Part shown: positions 1-10,762 of the stretch, piece by piece
Layout of the letters: the number at the start of each line of letters is the position of its first letter
How positions within the stretch are numbered: position 1 is the stretch's first letter
Source of the DNA: Lepeophtheirus salmonis
Lineage: Eukaryota > Arthropoda > Copepoda > Siphonostomatoida > Caligidae
Direction: 5' to 3'
Assembly (NCBI RefSeq): GCF_016086655.4
Contig: NC_052136.2
Location: 41,904,492-41,968,491, forward strand
DNA length: 64,000 nt
Program-made: the position numbers and the translations under genes
Notes under the pieces: model-generated
Told to the model about the DNA's origin: nothing
Databases searched by the model: none
The model's input: the letters and a program-made list of their open reading frames with translations, nothing else

Positions 1-834
1 TTTGGGAGTGCTTGAAGCGCTTTTTCTTTGCCTTTTTTTTTTGTTAAGGTTCATTACTACTAAATAATAAAGGTTTATCTTGAATTCAGAGTCAAATCAG
101 TGACTCTGACTGGCCAACTTATCGAACAATTGCCCTGATGGACTCATTGACGATTTGCTAGATTCTGCCCTCGTATTCCGGCGTCCACACGCAGTCACTT
201 CGACCTCAGCCTTCATTAATATTGCCTCAAAATCACCTTTACAGGCCTCCCTCTAATTCCCTCTTAACCTTGCAAGCAAACATTCAACAGAGTCCCAGAG
301 TTCGAGAAATTGTTATGTTGCCACTCCCGGCGCAGATTCCAAGTCTGCAAATTTGAATACAAGGCCTATAATGGACTCAAATATGTCTATGAAATATTAC
401 ACAGTATGTATAGGATAATAGGTATAATTGTTTAAAAACTAAAACTTGATTGCTAACATATTAACATTAATCGAACATAGATCGGTACAGGCTTCCAAGT
501 AAGGGTTTATAGGAGGGGAGGGGGGAGGATTTTTTTTTTACAAAAAACTTTGACAATTTGATAAAAACAATTATCCCCATAACTTTTGCCACCTTATATT
601 TCAATATTTGGACTAAATTACTTTATTTTTCTCCCCTTAAGACTGGAATAATTATAACAATCGAATTCATAAAAATGATAAAAATTTTATCACGGAAAGT
701 TAATTTTGTTTCAAAGGCATATTTATTGAACGACCTTTTTTTTTATTTATCAAAAAAATAGAAAAATGATAATTGTAACAAAAAATCCAATTTACAGGAA
801 ACCCATTTTTTAAAATTAACAGCATAATTTTATT
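1..834. other. Window start, no intact gene
   Basis: No intact gene is visible. The stretch from 94 to 345 looks coding-like on the minus strand and is listed separately. The rest is AT-rich, with poly-T runs at 42-50 and 532-539. The open frame at 558-761 (67 codons) is lysine/isoleucine/phenylalanine-rich, as expected by chance in such DNA. Confidence 0.5.
94..345 (-). pseudogene. Unrecognised coding-like relic
   Basis: Read on the minus strand, this stretch keeps one frame for about 80 codons with only two stops. Its composition is unlike the flanks: richer in G+C, with Ala, Glu, Arg and Ser in place of Lys, Ile and Phe. Readable pieces are ELWDSVECLLARLRGN, then after a stop REACKGDFEAILMKAEV and a Ser-rich tail ending in LASQSH before a stop. 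An AG acceptor-like site (TTTGCAG) precedes the readable part. I do not recognise the family. It could be a decayed host exon or an internal piece of a transposon polyprotein. Confidence 0.25.
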
Positions 835-1005
835 CAAGGAGATTTAAAATTGTTTTAAAAATGAATTATAAAATTAGTATATATGTATTAAAATATAATT
901 ATAATATTTTTACTGTACTAATGCTATTTTAAATGACGAAAGTTCTCCTCTTTATTGCTCTAATTGTCACTCCTGCCTTATTCATTGTGCTCTTTTTTTC
1001 CTAAC
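835..1005 (+). repeat. Dispersed repeat family C, partial copy
   Basis: Shares an ordered set of blocks with copies at 18235-18560, 24790-25020 and 50855-51290: a stretch like AATATAATTATAATATTTTT, then CTAATGCTATTTTAAATG, then a GTTCTCCT.TTTAT block. No coding capacity. The copy is diverged and its 3' part differs from the others. Confidence 0.5.
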
Positions 1006-1726
1006 AAAAATATCAAAATTATGTATTAGTTAAGAAAAGAAATAATTTTAATGACATTTTTCTTTCTCTACTAGTAATAATTGGGATTTACAAAGAGTTT
1101 TGAGTAATTATCATTGTCAATTTTTTGGCTTGTGTGATTTGTCACTAAAAAAAAAACAACATCATGGTAGATTCTCAAATAACTCTAAATCTTTTCTATA
1201 ACCAATCAAAATTAATTCACTAACAAGATCTTTTATAAAATGATAAGATCAAACGATTTTGTACGATCAAAAAGTATATTGTGTCATTATTGCTAATTTT
1301 TCTATTTAAGTTATGTTAAATTCAACATAAACTTTATTAGAAAAAAATCAATTTATGAATAAATCGTAATTAGATTGTTAGTTGTAAAAAAGTTATAAGT
1401 ATATATTTTTGCAACAATATATATCTATATGTAAAATGCGAAACGGTTTGTTCGGGACTCACGGCCAAACAAATGGATGGATTTTGCTGAAAATTTTGAA
1501 GTAGCTGTTTAAGGCTCCAGAAAATGTTCAAGTAACAATTTTTTTGCCCTTTAATACAATAAAGTCCTAATCATAGTATTTTTCTGAAAACGATTTTTTA
1601 AACTAACAAACGACTATTTCATACTAAAAAAAATATAGACCGTAAAATTCTAAGAATTATTATCCCTGCATTTCGGTATGTATCTTTGCACACTTAAACA
1701 AAAGAAGGAAATTATAAGGGTTAGAG
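1006..1726. other. AT-rich spacer
   Basis: No gene recognised. A segment near 1437-1510 (GCGAAACGGTTTGTTCGGG and following) has the style of a transposon end region, but I could not assign it to a family from this single copy. Confidence 0.4.
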
Positions 1727-2160
1727 TAGTGATGGTACGATTACTCGGAGCTAGTGCTTTTCTGGAATCGGGATCGGGAAAATAGGGGTTAATGTCCGAT
1801 TCTCATTCTTATGGGTTTTTGTTATTGAATTAGTATTTAACTATTTATAAGTTGATCTGGGAAAGCTCGTCTCTGGAAAGTTCGCCTTGAGAAAGTTGAC
1901 CGTAGGATTACTTGCTTTTTAGAAAATTTACCTTAGAAAACGCTCACCGGGCATAGGAATAACCTTCCCTTTTTTTAATGTAAATATCAATTACAATAAA
2001 TATAGGAGGTAGATTTATTTTAACAACTGATAGAATTTGACAACAAAATGGTATTTTTTTTATAATATTTAAATTATTAAAGAACCGGCATCGGGAATTT
2101 TTACTAGAATTACATAGAAATCGGCATTAGTATTTAAAAAAATCGTCTTATCACTAGTTT
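1727..2160. mobile_element. MITE-like repeat, family F
   Basis: The left edge TAGTGATGGTACGATT and the right edge AAATCGTCTTATCACTAG are imperfect inverted repeats, giving a unit of about 430 bp without a coding frame. The right half (CAAAATGGTATTTTT through ATTAAAGAACCGGCATC) matches the right half of the unit at 28400-28660. A 15-bp-period minisatellite lies inside it. The structure fits a non-autonomous DNA transposon; the superfamily is not assigned. Confidence 0.5.
1856..1945 (+). repeat. Degenerate 15-bp minisatellite
   Basis: About five or six units of period 15-16 bp can be laid out with core GGAAAGTTCGCCT: CTGGAAAGTTCGCCT, TGAGAAAGTTGACCG and TTAGAAAATTTACCT are three of them. A similar motif recurs at 61140-61235. 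Confidence 0.55.
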
Positions 2161-2825
2161 ATAGGAAACAAAAGAAGAGAGAATAATACTAATGATTTTT
2201 GACAATAACATGACGGTTCACCGAACGACAGTTCAACGGTCCACGCTTAAGTACTTTTTTCTTCTCTAAACTAAAGATTAAAACCAAGCAGCGAAACAAG
2301 GTCCCACGTAATCAATAGCTTAAAAATGTCTTGGTTCACATAATCTATTTTTGTCTGCGAGAGATAAGGTTTGGCAAGCGACATTTTCATATAGTAAACC
2401 AAAAGTTGCTATATATTATTGAGACAATCAATAGATTATTTTTCCTTTAAGAATTGAAATATTTCTTCATTTAAAGAATCTTACAGAGTGATGATAAAGC
2501 AGCCAAAATGATTCGTCCAAACTCACGTGTAGCCTTCTCCTCAAAAGAACAAAATAACTATAGTTTGAAACAACATTGGACAGTGAAAATGATCGGAGTC
2601 CTTTTATGAAGATCCTACTCAATAATTCCCCCATCAAACGAAGTGTTTGAATACAAACCTACTCAATAAGTTTTGTAATTTAATTACTTCACAGACTCTT
2701 GCGGAGTTGAAATAAGAACCTCTGTTACTCATGCTAGATTTCTTCCATTTGATTTTCAAATCTATACTGGTGAGGGATCATGTTTAAAAATAACGTATTT
2801 TGTTTTATATTGTTTACTACATGAA
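2161..2825. other. Spacer, nothing recognised
   Basis: AT-rich DNA without a persuasive frame or a repeat that I could match elsewhere in the window. Confidence 0.4.
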
Positions 2826-2952
2826 AATGCCCCTGTAATGAATTACGCTGAAATAAATCTCGCTCAAATAAATGATTACTCAAGTGAATTTTGCTAAGAA
2901 GATACTCGCTTAAATTAACGTTACTCAAATGAATATATGCAAGTTGCAACAT
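2826..2952 (-). repeat. 15-bp tandem repeat, open on minus strand
   Basis: On the minus strand seven 15-bp units follow one another, for example CATTTGAGTAACGTT, AATTTAAGCGAGTAT, CACTTGAGTAATCAT and TTATTTGAGCGAGAT. Because 15 is divisible by three the frame stays open and reads as five-residue repeats of the type HLSNV/NLSEY. This mimics a pentapeptide-repeat protein, but nothing else supports a gene, so I treat it as a minisatellite. Confidence 0.6.
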
Positions 2953-3034
2953 GGGCCTTGTTACATGGATGAAATAGTCACAAAATTTGTATTACAGCTG
3001 CATGACATGATGCCAATTATCGTGGGAATATTAC

Positions 3035-3112
3035 ATCATGACAGTTAAGGCGCTCTCTTCCAAACGATTTTTCAAATTGTCGGGGTTACTATATTTATTT
3101 TCAGTCTCTTCT
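3035..3112 (+). repeat. Repeat family A, 3' tail
   Basis: The 3' end of the most abundant dispersed repeat in the window: CATGACAG.TAAG, then CTCTCTTCCAAACG, then TTCAAATTGTCGGGGTTAC. See 25610-25975 for a nearly complete copy. Confidence 0.6.
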
Positions 3113-3564
3113 TTTTTGACATGCCCAAAATATTCTCGATTAATATCCCTTCAGCCCACGCCCTGCGGAAACCTCTGGCAAAAAACATTTTTACAACTCA
3201 AATAATGAAACAATACAGATATTGTGAAAGACATAGTTAGTATCCCTACAAAATCAAATCTCCCACTGATTTATACTACAATTAGTAATTTTCATTATCT
3301 GTTACTAAGGAATTTTACTGAAACATTACACCACAAAAAAAAGAAAAAAAAAAGAAATTGTATCAAATATTCAATCAACTCAATTTAGAGTCACACCCTC
3401 AATAAAAATGATTGTAATGAATGAAGGAAATTAACTTTCAAACACGCCCAATGACACATATTTACTCTATCTATCAATAAATGGTCAATATTTTATTCGC
3501 CACAATAGTGTATCTTATTTCTTTGAAAAACAAATTTGTAAATCATGGGATCTCGGGAAATATT
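3113..3564. other. Spacer, nothing recognised
   Basis: AT-rich; contains an A-rich purine run near 3333-3357. No gene or repeat match seen. Confidence 0.4.
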
Positions 3565-3612
3565 CAGAGGCGCCCCCAGGGGGTAGGCTGGAGAGACTGT
3601 AGCCCACCCCCT
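3565..3612 (+). repeat. hAT-type transposon terminus candidate
   Basis: CAGAGGCGCCCCCAGGGGG followed by a GC-rich stem sequence resembles the CAG(A/G)GGCG ends of hAT elements. No partner end was found nearby, so this may be a solo end or one end of a diverged element. Open frames over 3493-3715 on the minus strand read through it and are probably fortuitous. Confidence 0.35.
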
Positions 3613-4384
3613 TGTTTTCACGTGGCAACTCAATACTTTCATCACTTGGTATGACGTATTCAGTCCCCAATAATAATAATATGATGGGGCGTCTGATTTT
3701 TTCACTTAGAAACATGAGATAAAGACTTATTATTCTTTCAGCTGTTGTTTGGTTTCGTAATTAAACAAAGTAATTAAAAATAAAGAGGATAAAAGTATAA
3801 TTAAATGACGCAGCAAGTTTTGTTTTCCCACTCTGTAACCTTGCTGAAATGAGCAGACTCCATACCTGAAAATAATTCATTGTAAACTTATTATGATTTA
3901 TCGGGATTTCACTGGAACTTACTGTAGCTATAAAACATTCCGGGATCCTGAGAAAGCTACCATATTATTTCTAAGTTTTCTAGACACAACTCTCACTGGA
4001 AAAGCAATTCCAATAAAAATAATAGTTTTATTTATTAGGACATAATAAATTGTTCGAACATTTTATTTGCAAATGGATTATGTACTGCTACTCAAGTAAT
4101 CATCAAATTACTTGAGTCCTCTTCTTTGGAAATCTTGTTCTTAACGACTCTTACAAAGTAGAAAAAAAAGTTCGTATTATGATTAATAAATCGAATAAAA
4201 ACTTTACTAATATAATCGATATTAGATGATAAAGCTAATTCAAAAATGTATTTCTATTATTATTATCTTTTCAAACCAAGTATTGCTTTTATTATTTACA
4301 TCATTGTGTAGCCATGATGGTAAGATGCTATGATCTGTCCTTATGTTAAAAAACAAACCCAAAATTAACGGTGTAAGCCGGAAA
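3613..4384. other. Spacer, nothing recognised
   Basis: AT-rich, no convincing reading frame and no repeat matched. Confidence 0.4.
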
Positions 4385-4715
4385 ATATGAATAATTTTTC
4401 GGAGAAGAACATCTTAGCTGTCATGACGTTTAATTAAATTAGCTGCAAACAGCTATTAGAGGAAGTAAATAAGCATAAACCCCCACTCCGTATCTAGCAA
4501 TGGTATGGATAGGAATTACTCCGATGTCGATTCTCAATTATTGTCAGAGTCCAATAACTCCGCAACAAATCTTGAGTGTTGCTCTCCAACTTTAGTGCAC
4601 TCCTAAATATTTTATAATTAGAAGTTCTTTCTTCGAGAAAAACAGAGTAGTAATAACAGCTTTGGGAAATAAATACACAATTATTCAGATTCTAACTACA
4701 AAATACGCACTCTCT
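4385..4715 (-). repeat. Repeat family A, nearly full copy
   Basis: Reverse copy. In order along the plus strand: GGAGAAGAACATCTTAGCTG, TCATGACGTTTAATTAAATT, AGCTGCAAACAGCTATTAGA, ATTACTCCGATGTCGATTCT and CTTCGAGAAAAACAGAGTAG, each the complement of a block in the forward copies. Confidence 0.65.
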
Positions 4716-4889
4716 CCCATTATCATATTTATTTTTTTCCATTACTAATGATTACTATGTTTTTATCTTTTGTAATACCCAAAGCTATAAACTAAGTGAC
4801 GAAACAAGCCTGTTGGATTGAGTGGAATTTCTCCAACATAAAAATAATTTTTGCAATGAAAATAAGAAAATCCCAATATATTTTCTATT

Positions 4890-5150
4890 TAGTTCATATA
4901 CGAGGATCGTTTGAGAAGTCTGTGCAAAGCTCAAGAGTCCACTACTAGTGCGTATGGAGGCTATGCTTAGTTAGAATCATCTCTTGGAAGAACACATACC
5001 AACTTTCAGCCAGATCGGTCTACTTCTTTCTGTTTGGTATTCGTTTGAATCGAAGAATGGATCGTAAAGATTAAGGCGACTGTCTTTTGGATGCGCAAGG
5101 AATAAGCCTCATCGAATATCTTGAAAAGGGTAAAACTATTACAAGTAGAT
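4890..5150 (+). pseudogene. Mariner transposase fragment
   Basis: The stretch 5065-5140 reads, with one frame change, as TVFW followed by DAQGISLIEYLEKGKTIT. This matches the mariner transposase block VFWDxxGIxxIDYLEKGKTI, which carries the second catalytic Asp. The upstream part (ATACGAGGATCGTTTGAGAA) looks like a mariner 5' end with untranslated leader. Sequence after about 5150 no longer fits, so the fragment lacks the HTH region and the rest of the catalytic core. It is certainly inactive. Confidence 0.6.
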
Positions 5151-6349
5151 TTTTTTCATCGTTATTGGCGATTTTGACGCTGTAGGTGATCATATTGATG
5201 ATTAAGTTGACAAGGGCCTTGGTAACAACTTTTTATTTATTGTTATTATTGAAAATAGAAAACAATTCAAGTGTTTGTTAAGCAGCCTCTCGAGTCTACG
5301 TTTTCCTGCCCAACCCTGTATGTGTTTTAGAGTTTCTTCTTATCAACATACATATTGTAATCTTCTAAACGCAACATTTATCTTTTTAAAAGTAAAAATG
5401 TTCAGTGATTTAAAAGTTTTTCGTTTGTAAGAGTGAAAGTGTAATGATAAGTTAAATTTTGACATCAGTAAAATTACTAACTTGCTATCTTCTCTTCCTC
5501 AAACCAAAAACGTTTTAAATCAAATAACCTTTTCTCGTTAAAAAGGGAAAAATGTTGAGGTTCGAAGATGCAAAAGATATGCAAAAGTAATCGAAAATTA
5601 ATTGGGTGTCTACACGCATGATGAATGTGGCAACTAATGTAAATACTTAGTTCTAAACATAATTTTTGGCCCGGTTCAGTCTTAAGTGATTAGTAGACCT
5701 AAATTTAATCGTTATCAAATCCTGGACAGATTTTTTTTGGTCTCCATATATAGACCAATATCTTTACTTACCCTGATTTATTGGATTGTACAAATATGAT
5801 TTATACAAACACGTTTAACTTTATATAACGATTTTTTGGGATGTTCAAAATTTTGAAACACACATGGCGTCATCAGCAATTCCTCTATAGAATCGGTCAA
5901 TACCAAATTTTAAGTGAGATTGATCACAAATCGTTACTTTAATTGTAGCACCCAACCTTCCTCCAAAAGAATCCCTTTTTTGGGGCCGAAATTATTTGGT
6001 CATTAAGTCAATTTTACTAAATGCTATTTATCTCTATCATTGTTATATTATTTTTCCACAATTTTTAAAATGTATAGCACAAATGTATTATATAATATCT
6101 TTAAAATATTTTATTATAAGCGTAGCGTGTATAAAATACCCAAATATTTCTTGAAATAAATAATAAAAGGGCCACAGTATATATACCTATAAATATACAA
6201 CGACTACGAGGGATCAACAAGAAATTGTATTTCTGGCCTTTTGGAAACGTAGCATAGTAGTTATATATAACTAGTGATGTAAAACGTTTGTATATTTTAA
6301 CTGGCGCTATTTTTGGTTTGGTAATCTATCAATTAATTTTCATTTCCTC
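5151..6349. other. Spacer, nothing recognised
   Basis: About 1.2 kb of AT-rich DNA. No open frame or repeat could be tied to a family. Confidence 0.4.
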
Positions 6350-6695
6350 AGCTGTTGTGATTATTATTTAACTCCAGAGCAGAGAACTTCCTTTCCAACT
6401 GCATTCAACAATATTAAAAACCTGATTGAACATTCTCGTTTACTCATAAGGGATGGAGAGTAATCTTGAGGATTTTTTTGCCGAGTTATAATTGTAAGTC
6501 CTTTATGGTTTCAGAGTATATTTGGGGATCGACATCCGAGTTTTTCTTTCCAATCTTATTTCTTTCTTCCCCTTCTCATGTTACAGGCTTATTGTAGCTG
6601 ATCAAATCAAACGTAATGGCAACTTAGCTGTTCTCATAGAAAAAATTCCTTGAAATTGTTAGGGTTACAATGTTGATTTTTGCTTTTTTTAGCTT
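6350..6695 (+). repeat. Repeat family A, diverged copy
   Basis: Contains the ordered family A blocks: GTGATTATTATTTAACTC, GGATGGAGAGTAATCTTGAGG, GGGGATCGACATCCGAG, ATCAAACGTAATGGCAACTT and TTGAAATTGTTAGGGTTAC. Confidence 0.6.
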
Positions 6696-8094
6696 TCTCA
6701 AATTACAGATGATTTTCATAACTATTTATACCTTATTTCTTTTTTTTTTTTTTTTTATCAAAAAGAATAAATTATGAAATGGCCATGACGTATCAAATGA
6801 GAGGAGAGAATCGACAGCTTACATCAAAATACATTTAACATCGTGACTGAAACAGTTTAATTTTTCTAAGACCGATGTATACCTCCCTCATATTTTTTTT
6901 TGGATTCTGCTAAAGCGAAATAAATAATAGAATCGCCGACAAACAGCTTCTACTATATTTTTACGGAATTGCTTTTCCATTTTTGATCTTATACTATTTT
7001 ACAAGGATCCACCAGATCTAGATAGTTCCTAATTATATGCACAGTTGGTTTTGGCTCATTATATGTTTTACAATAGACGTGGTCATCCATAACTACACTT
7101 AAAAATGGTTGATTTTTTTCCAGCTTTCTCTAAAAATTATTTGGGAAAAATGACTTTTAATATGAAATAATTACAAGATGCTTCACACTTGATGTTCAAT
7201 ATTATATAATGAATATGAATTATATTCCTACAATATCAGTGGTGAGTTATATCAACTCCTACAATAAAAAAAACTCCTTGAAAAAACGGCTTTAATATTA
7301 TAAAGAAAGAAAATATTTTATAGACTTACTGAAAACTTTTCAAAATTAATAAAAAAAGTTTTTAGGATTTTCTTTCTAAGTAAACATAAATATAATTGAT
7401 TTTATGCCCTAAATATTCATCTATTATATGTTTAAAGTAGAATAAAAAGGCTTAGAGTTTAGACGACATTTTTTGAAAAGTTACTCTAATAAACAATGAT
7501 TACATGAGTTTGTCAAAAAGGAAACATAGTTATCTTAAAAAACTAATGCATAATATTCGTATTTGTACTGCCTTTGCTATTCAATTGAAACCTTTACATA
7601 GACTACAATTAATTTAAGTGCTTCTATATATTATGTATGTTTATGAATAAAATATGATGCATGTCTTTATTTTGATTTTCCTTCATCCATAAATATAATT
7701 GAAGGGAAGAATTCTCTAATAAAGATTTTTATGTGAGGAAATTATTGAATCATCATTTTTTGCATAAATAACTTATTGCATTAAATACAGGGAAACCTCG
7801 TTTTAATTGAGATTGATTACATTTCGTAAATTATTAATAGTATTTGTAATATTGTTGGATTCGAAAATTAATTGAACTAAAAAAATCCCCTCATACATTA
7901 CCGGAAAGTAGCTCGAACTAGACTGAAATATTTAAAAAAATCTAAACGAATAATCAAAACTCGAAATATTCGAGTAGCTGATAATCTCATCTCTAGTTGT
8001 AATAAGTGAAATTATATGTCTGACATGCTAATAAATATGTTTGTAAAAAATATTACAATGGACAAGATCGATAATTGTGTGAGCAGGATTTTTA
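6696..8094. other. Spacer, nothing recognised
   Basis: A 1.4-kb AT-rich stretch with a T run at about 6740-6757. The piece at 7905-7995 (CTCGAA..ATTCGAG, ATCTCATCTCTAG) resembles MITE ends but has no clear partner. No coding frame. Confidence 0.4.
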
Positions 8095-8390
8095 TTTTCT
8101 AAAGCTTTTATCACTATGACTTTATTCTCGAAGAAAGAACATCAAAATATAAAGTAGTAACTACTGCATGAAAGACGGAGAGTTAACTTAAGGATTTGTT
8201 GAGGAGATACAAGTGTAAGAGCTTGTTGAACTCGGAGTAGAATCGAGGATCGACATCGGAGTAATTCTTGTGTATATCATTGCTAAATACAAAGGGGATT
8301 TCTCGTTATTTCTTCATCTTAAGGCTACTCATAACTAATTTAATGAAACGTCATAACAGCTCACATGCATCTTCCAAACATTCTCCAATT
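8095..8390 (+). repeat. Repeat family A copy
   Basis: Good match to the family: CTCGAAGAAAGAACATCAAA, ACGGAGAGTTAACTTAAGGA, GAACTCGGAGTAGAATCGAG, GATCGACATCGGAGTAATTC and ATGAAACGTCATAACAGCTC. The 78-codon open frame beginning at 8268 lies across its 3' half and is not a gene. Confidence 0.65.
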
Positions 8391-8694
8391 GGTGAGGGTG
8401 ACAAATATGCATCTCCAAGGAAATTATCTACTTATCGTGAATGGATCGCTTTATTGTTTTGGTCATGGTATCTCATTCCCAAGGAAGGAGAGTCCACTCT
8501 ATGAGGTCTGGTAGCTTTACTCGAATGTATTCTCATCCTGTCTTCCCTCGTGAAATTCGGAATCCAAATTCGAACAACTCTTGAAATGGATGATCAAACT
8601 AGAAGTATCTTCCTTCGATTGCCTTCATTTTCCTTTTACGAGTCATAACGTCATGAAATTGGGTTTGAAATCGGGGAAAAAATATGATAATAAT

Positions 8695-9165
8695 GTTAAC
8701 TATTTTCTAGTACAACCACATAAAAATGGGATCATTACAAAATAGAACAAAAATCCTTGGAGATGCATATTTAAAAAAAATAAACATTGAATATTTTTCT
8801 ATAATATAAACTATGATATTTTTCATAACTATGGATTATGAATAAGTTATAAGTGTCTGAAGAAGAGTGTCATTTTTCAGCCTAAAAATGGAATTATATA
8901 GAATTAAGAATAAGACACAGAATCAATAAAATCACTTTTTAATCATAACAAACACTTTTAATCAAATTCTATTAATCCTACTTTTAATTTGGGGATTATT
9001 TTAAGGGTAAAAATGACTCTGAAGGATAATAGTCCCGCAATTACTATAATCCAAGATATTTAAAAATTCAGATGACTGAGAGAAAAGCTGAGATCAGTTT
9101 TGGATTCTGCGCTCATAGATAAATTCGATTATTATCTTCAATTCGTTTAAACAAAATTCCCTCTC
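8695..9165 (+). repeat. Dispersed repeat family D
   Basis: Aligns over about 400 bp with 51405-51775: TATTATGAATAAG, then TCTGAAGAAGAGTGTC, AATTTGGGGATT, TAAGGGTAAAAATGACTCTG, and GATTCTGCGCTCAT. Non-coding; the ends are not defined, and no inverted termini were seen. Confidence 0.6.
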
Positions 9166-9654
9166 CCTAACTGTTACCCTGTTTAATTGACTGTCATATT
9201 GAAGAAGGTCAACTTTTGATCAATTCAATTAAAAAAAAATCGAACTCAAACCTAAATTCGTCTGGACTCAATGCTTAAAAAACTCGTGTTCATCTCGACT
9301 CAATATATTTTTCGAACTTTTCCGAAAACAGTAGTTATTACTCGTCTACAATTCTACTTTATAAGAATGTTTTCATGAAATGGCGTTACCCTTCTAACAA
9401 ACAAATTTATAATGTATTTTGTTGTCAGCTGTCGATGTTTTTTTATTCTTTTTTTCTTATTAATGTTTTGAATATTTATTTTTGAACTTGAATTTGCTCT
9501 AGTTAGCTTTGAACGATTATCAAATAGTTATTGGATAATAGTTCTATTGGTGAGAAGAATTGCATAAATACCAACTGATTTCGAGCCTTTTTTCTTTATT
9601 CCTTTTTTGGGTAACAATGTGGGATAGAGGTAGAAGGATGTATGTTTGAATGAA
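9166..9654. other. Spacer, nothing recognised
   Basis: AT-rich, without a recognisable gene. Repeated TCGAACT/TCGACTC words around 9240-9320 suggest another decayed repeat, but no second copy could be aligned. Confidence 0.35.
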
Positions 9655-9977
9655 AAACAGCTTAGCTGTAAGTATATTTATTAGATTAGCTATAAGCAGC
9701 TATGGACAGAAAGAAATAAACACAAATTCAACTCTCTAAATAGGAAGAACATAGACAGAAGTTACCCCGATGTTCATCATCATCAATTCTTCTTTGAGTT
9801 TATCAAGAATATACAAATGAAACTCCCTTACAAATCCTTAGTGGTACTCTCCTCATGTCACGAGCACTGCACTTTATAATAAAATGTTCCCTCCTCAGGA
9901 ATGAAAGAATAACAAAACAACTTTGAAAATGAGAAAACACTCATCTAATTGCCAACTGAAAAAAAAAAAAAAAAAAA
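9655..9977 (-). repeat. Repeat family A, reverse copy with A-tract
   Basis: Plus-strand order is AACAGCTTAGCTG, AGATTAGCTATAAGCAGCTA, AGTTACCCCGATGTTC, AAATCCTTAGTGGTACTCTC and TTGAAAATGAGAAAACAC, which mirrors the forward copies. It ends in a run of 19 A at 9959-9977. Confidence 0.6.
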
Positions 9978-10510
9978 GCCGAGTAAATGCTTAGAATTTA
10001 CAACTCTAGATAAATAATAAAGTCTTGTCAAATTGTAAATAAATTACTTCATAAGCAATTATTCTCATGTATTATTAAATAGAAAGAAAGAGCTTTCAAG
10101 AAGGGGGGGGGGAAGTTATAACAATATTAATTCTTTGGTTTGAGTAATACATTATCAATTAATCAACTCTTATTTTAATTCGTTCATTCATTAGTCTTTA
10201 CAATTTATCAAATTCATTTATCATTGAGTGGATATAACATATGTATAACATACTAAGAATTATGTTAATTAGACGCAAGATTAAGTTATTTTCTGAAAGC
10301 AAAATAAATATAGCATAACTTGAAAAGAAACAATTAATTCATAATTATTATTATTGATATACCAAAAAGAAAGGTTAGTAATTAGTCTGAGGTCAAATTT
10401 GTGATTCATTTCATGATTTGATTGATTAAATAATTAATTATGGAAATGAAAGAATACTAATGATTAGGTTAGAATGTTTTTCCCTCCAGAGAATGGGCCT
10501 CTTGTGACCT

Positions 10511-10545
10511 CAGAGGTGTCTGCAGGGGCTTTTAGCCCCCCCACA
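10511..10545 (+). repeat. hAT-type transposon terminus candidate
   Basis: CAGAGGTGTCTGCAGGGGC followed by a self-complementary GGGGCTTTTAGCCCCC resembles a hAT end, similar to 3565-3612. A second CTGCAGGGGC occurs at 10652, in the same orientation. No inverted partner was found. Confidence 0.35.
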
Positions 10546-10689
10546 CAAAAAAAAAAAAATTAAGGAATTTTGCTTTTACTAGAAATTTAAATATTTGAAA
10601 TTAAAAAAATTTTTTTTTTACATGAATAGCTATGGATTTTTGAAATTTTTCTGCAGGGGCACGCACTAGTTATTACTTTATACATTGAT

Positions 10690-10762
10690 TATCTTTATTC
10701 GACAATAACATAATAATGCTAACAGCTTTAGAAAATAAAAAACACGGTTCAGATTGTCAACT
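10690..10762 (-). repeat. Repeat family A, 5' end only
   Basis: The segment CTTTAGAAAATAAAAAACAC followed by GGTTCAGATTGTCAACTAC is the reverse complement of the 5' edge of family A, compare 25610-25640 and 29927-29950. Only this edge remains. Confidence 0.5.

Noticed and set aside
1437..1520. Helentron/SINE-like leader (GTTCGGGACTC...GATGGATTTTGC)
   Set aside because: A single copy in the window without terminal structure; family not established.
2734..2952. Pentapeptide-repeat-like protein frame on the minus strand
   Set aside because: It is produced by a 15-bp DNA tandem repeat; no codon bias or neighbouring gene supports it.
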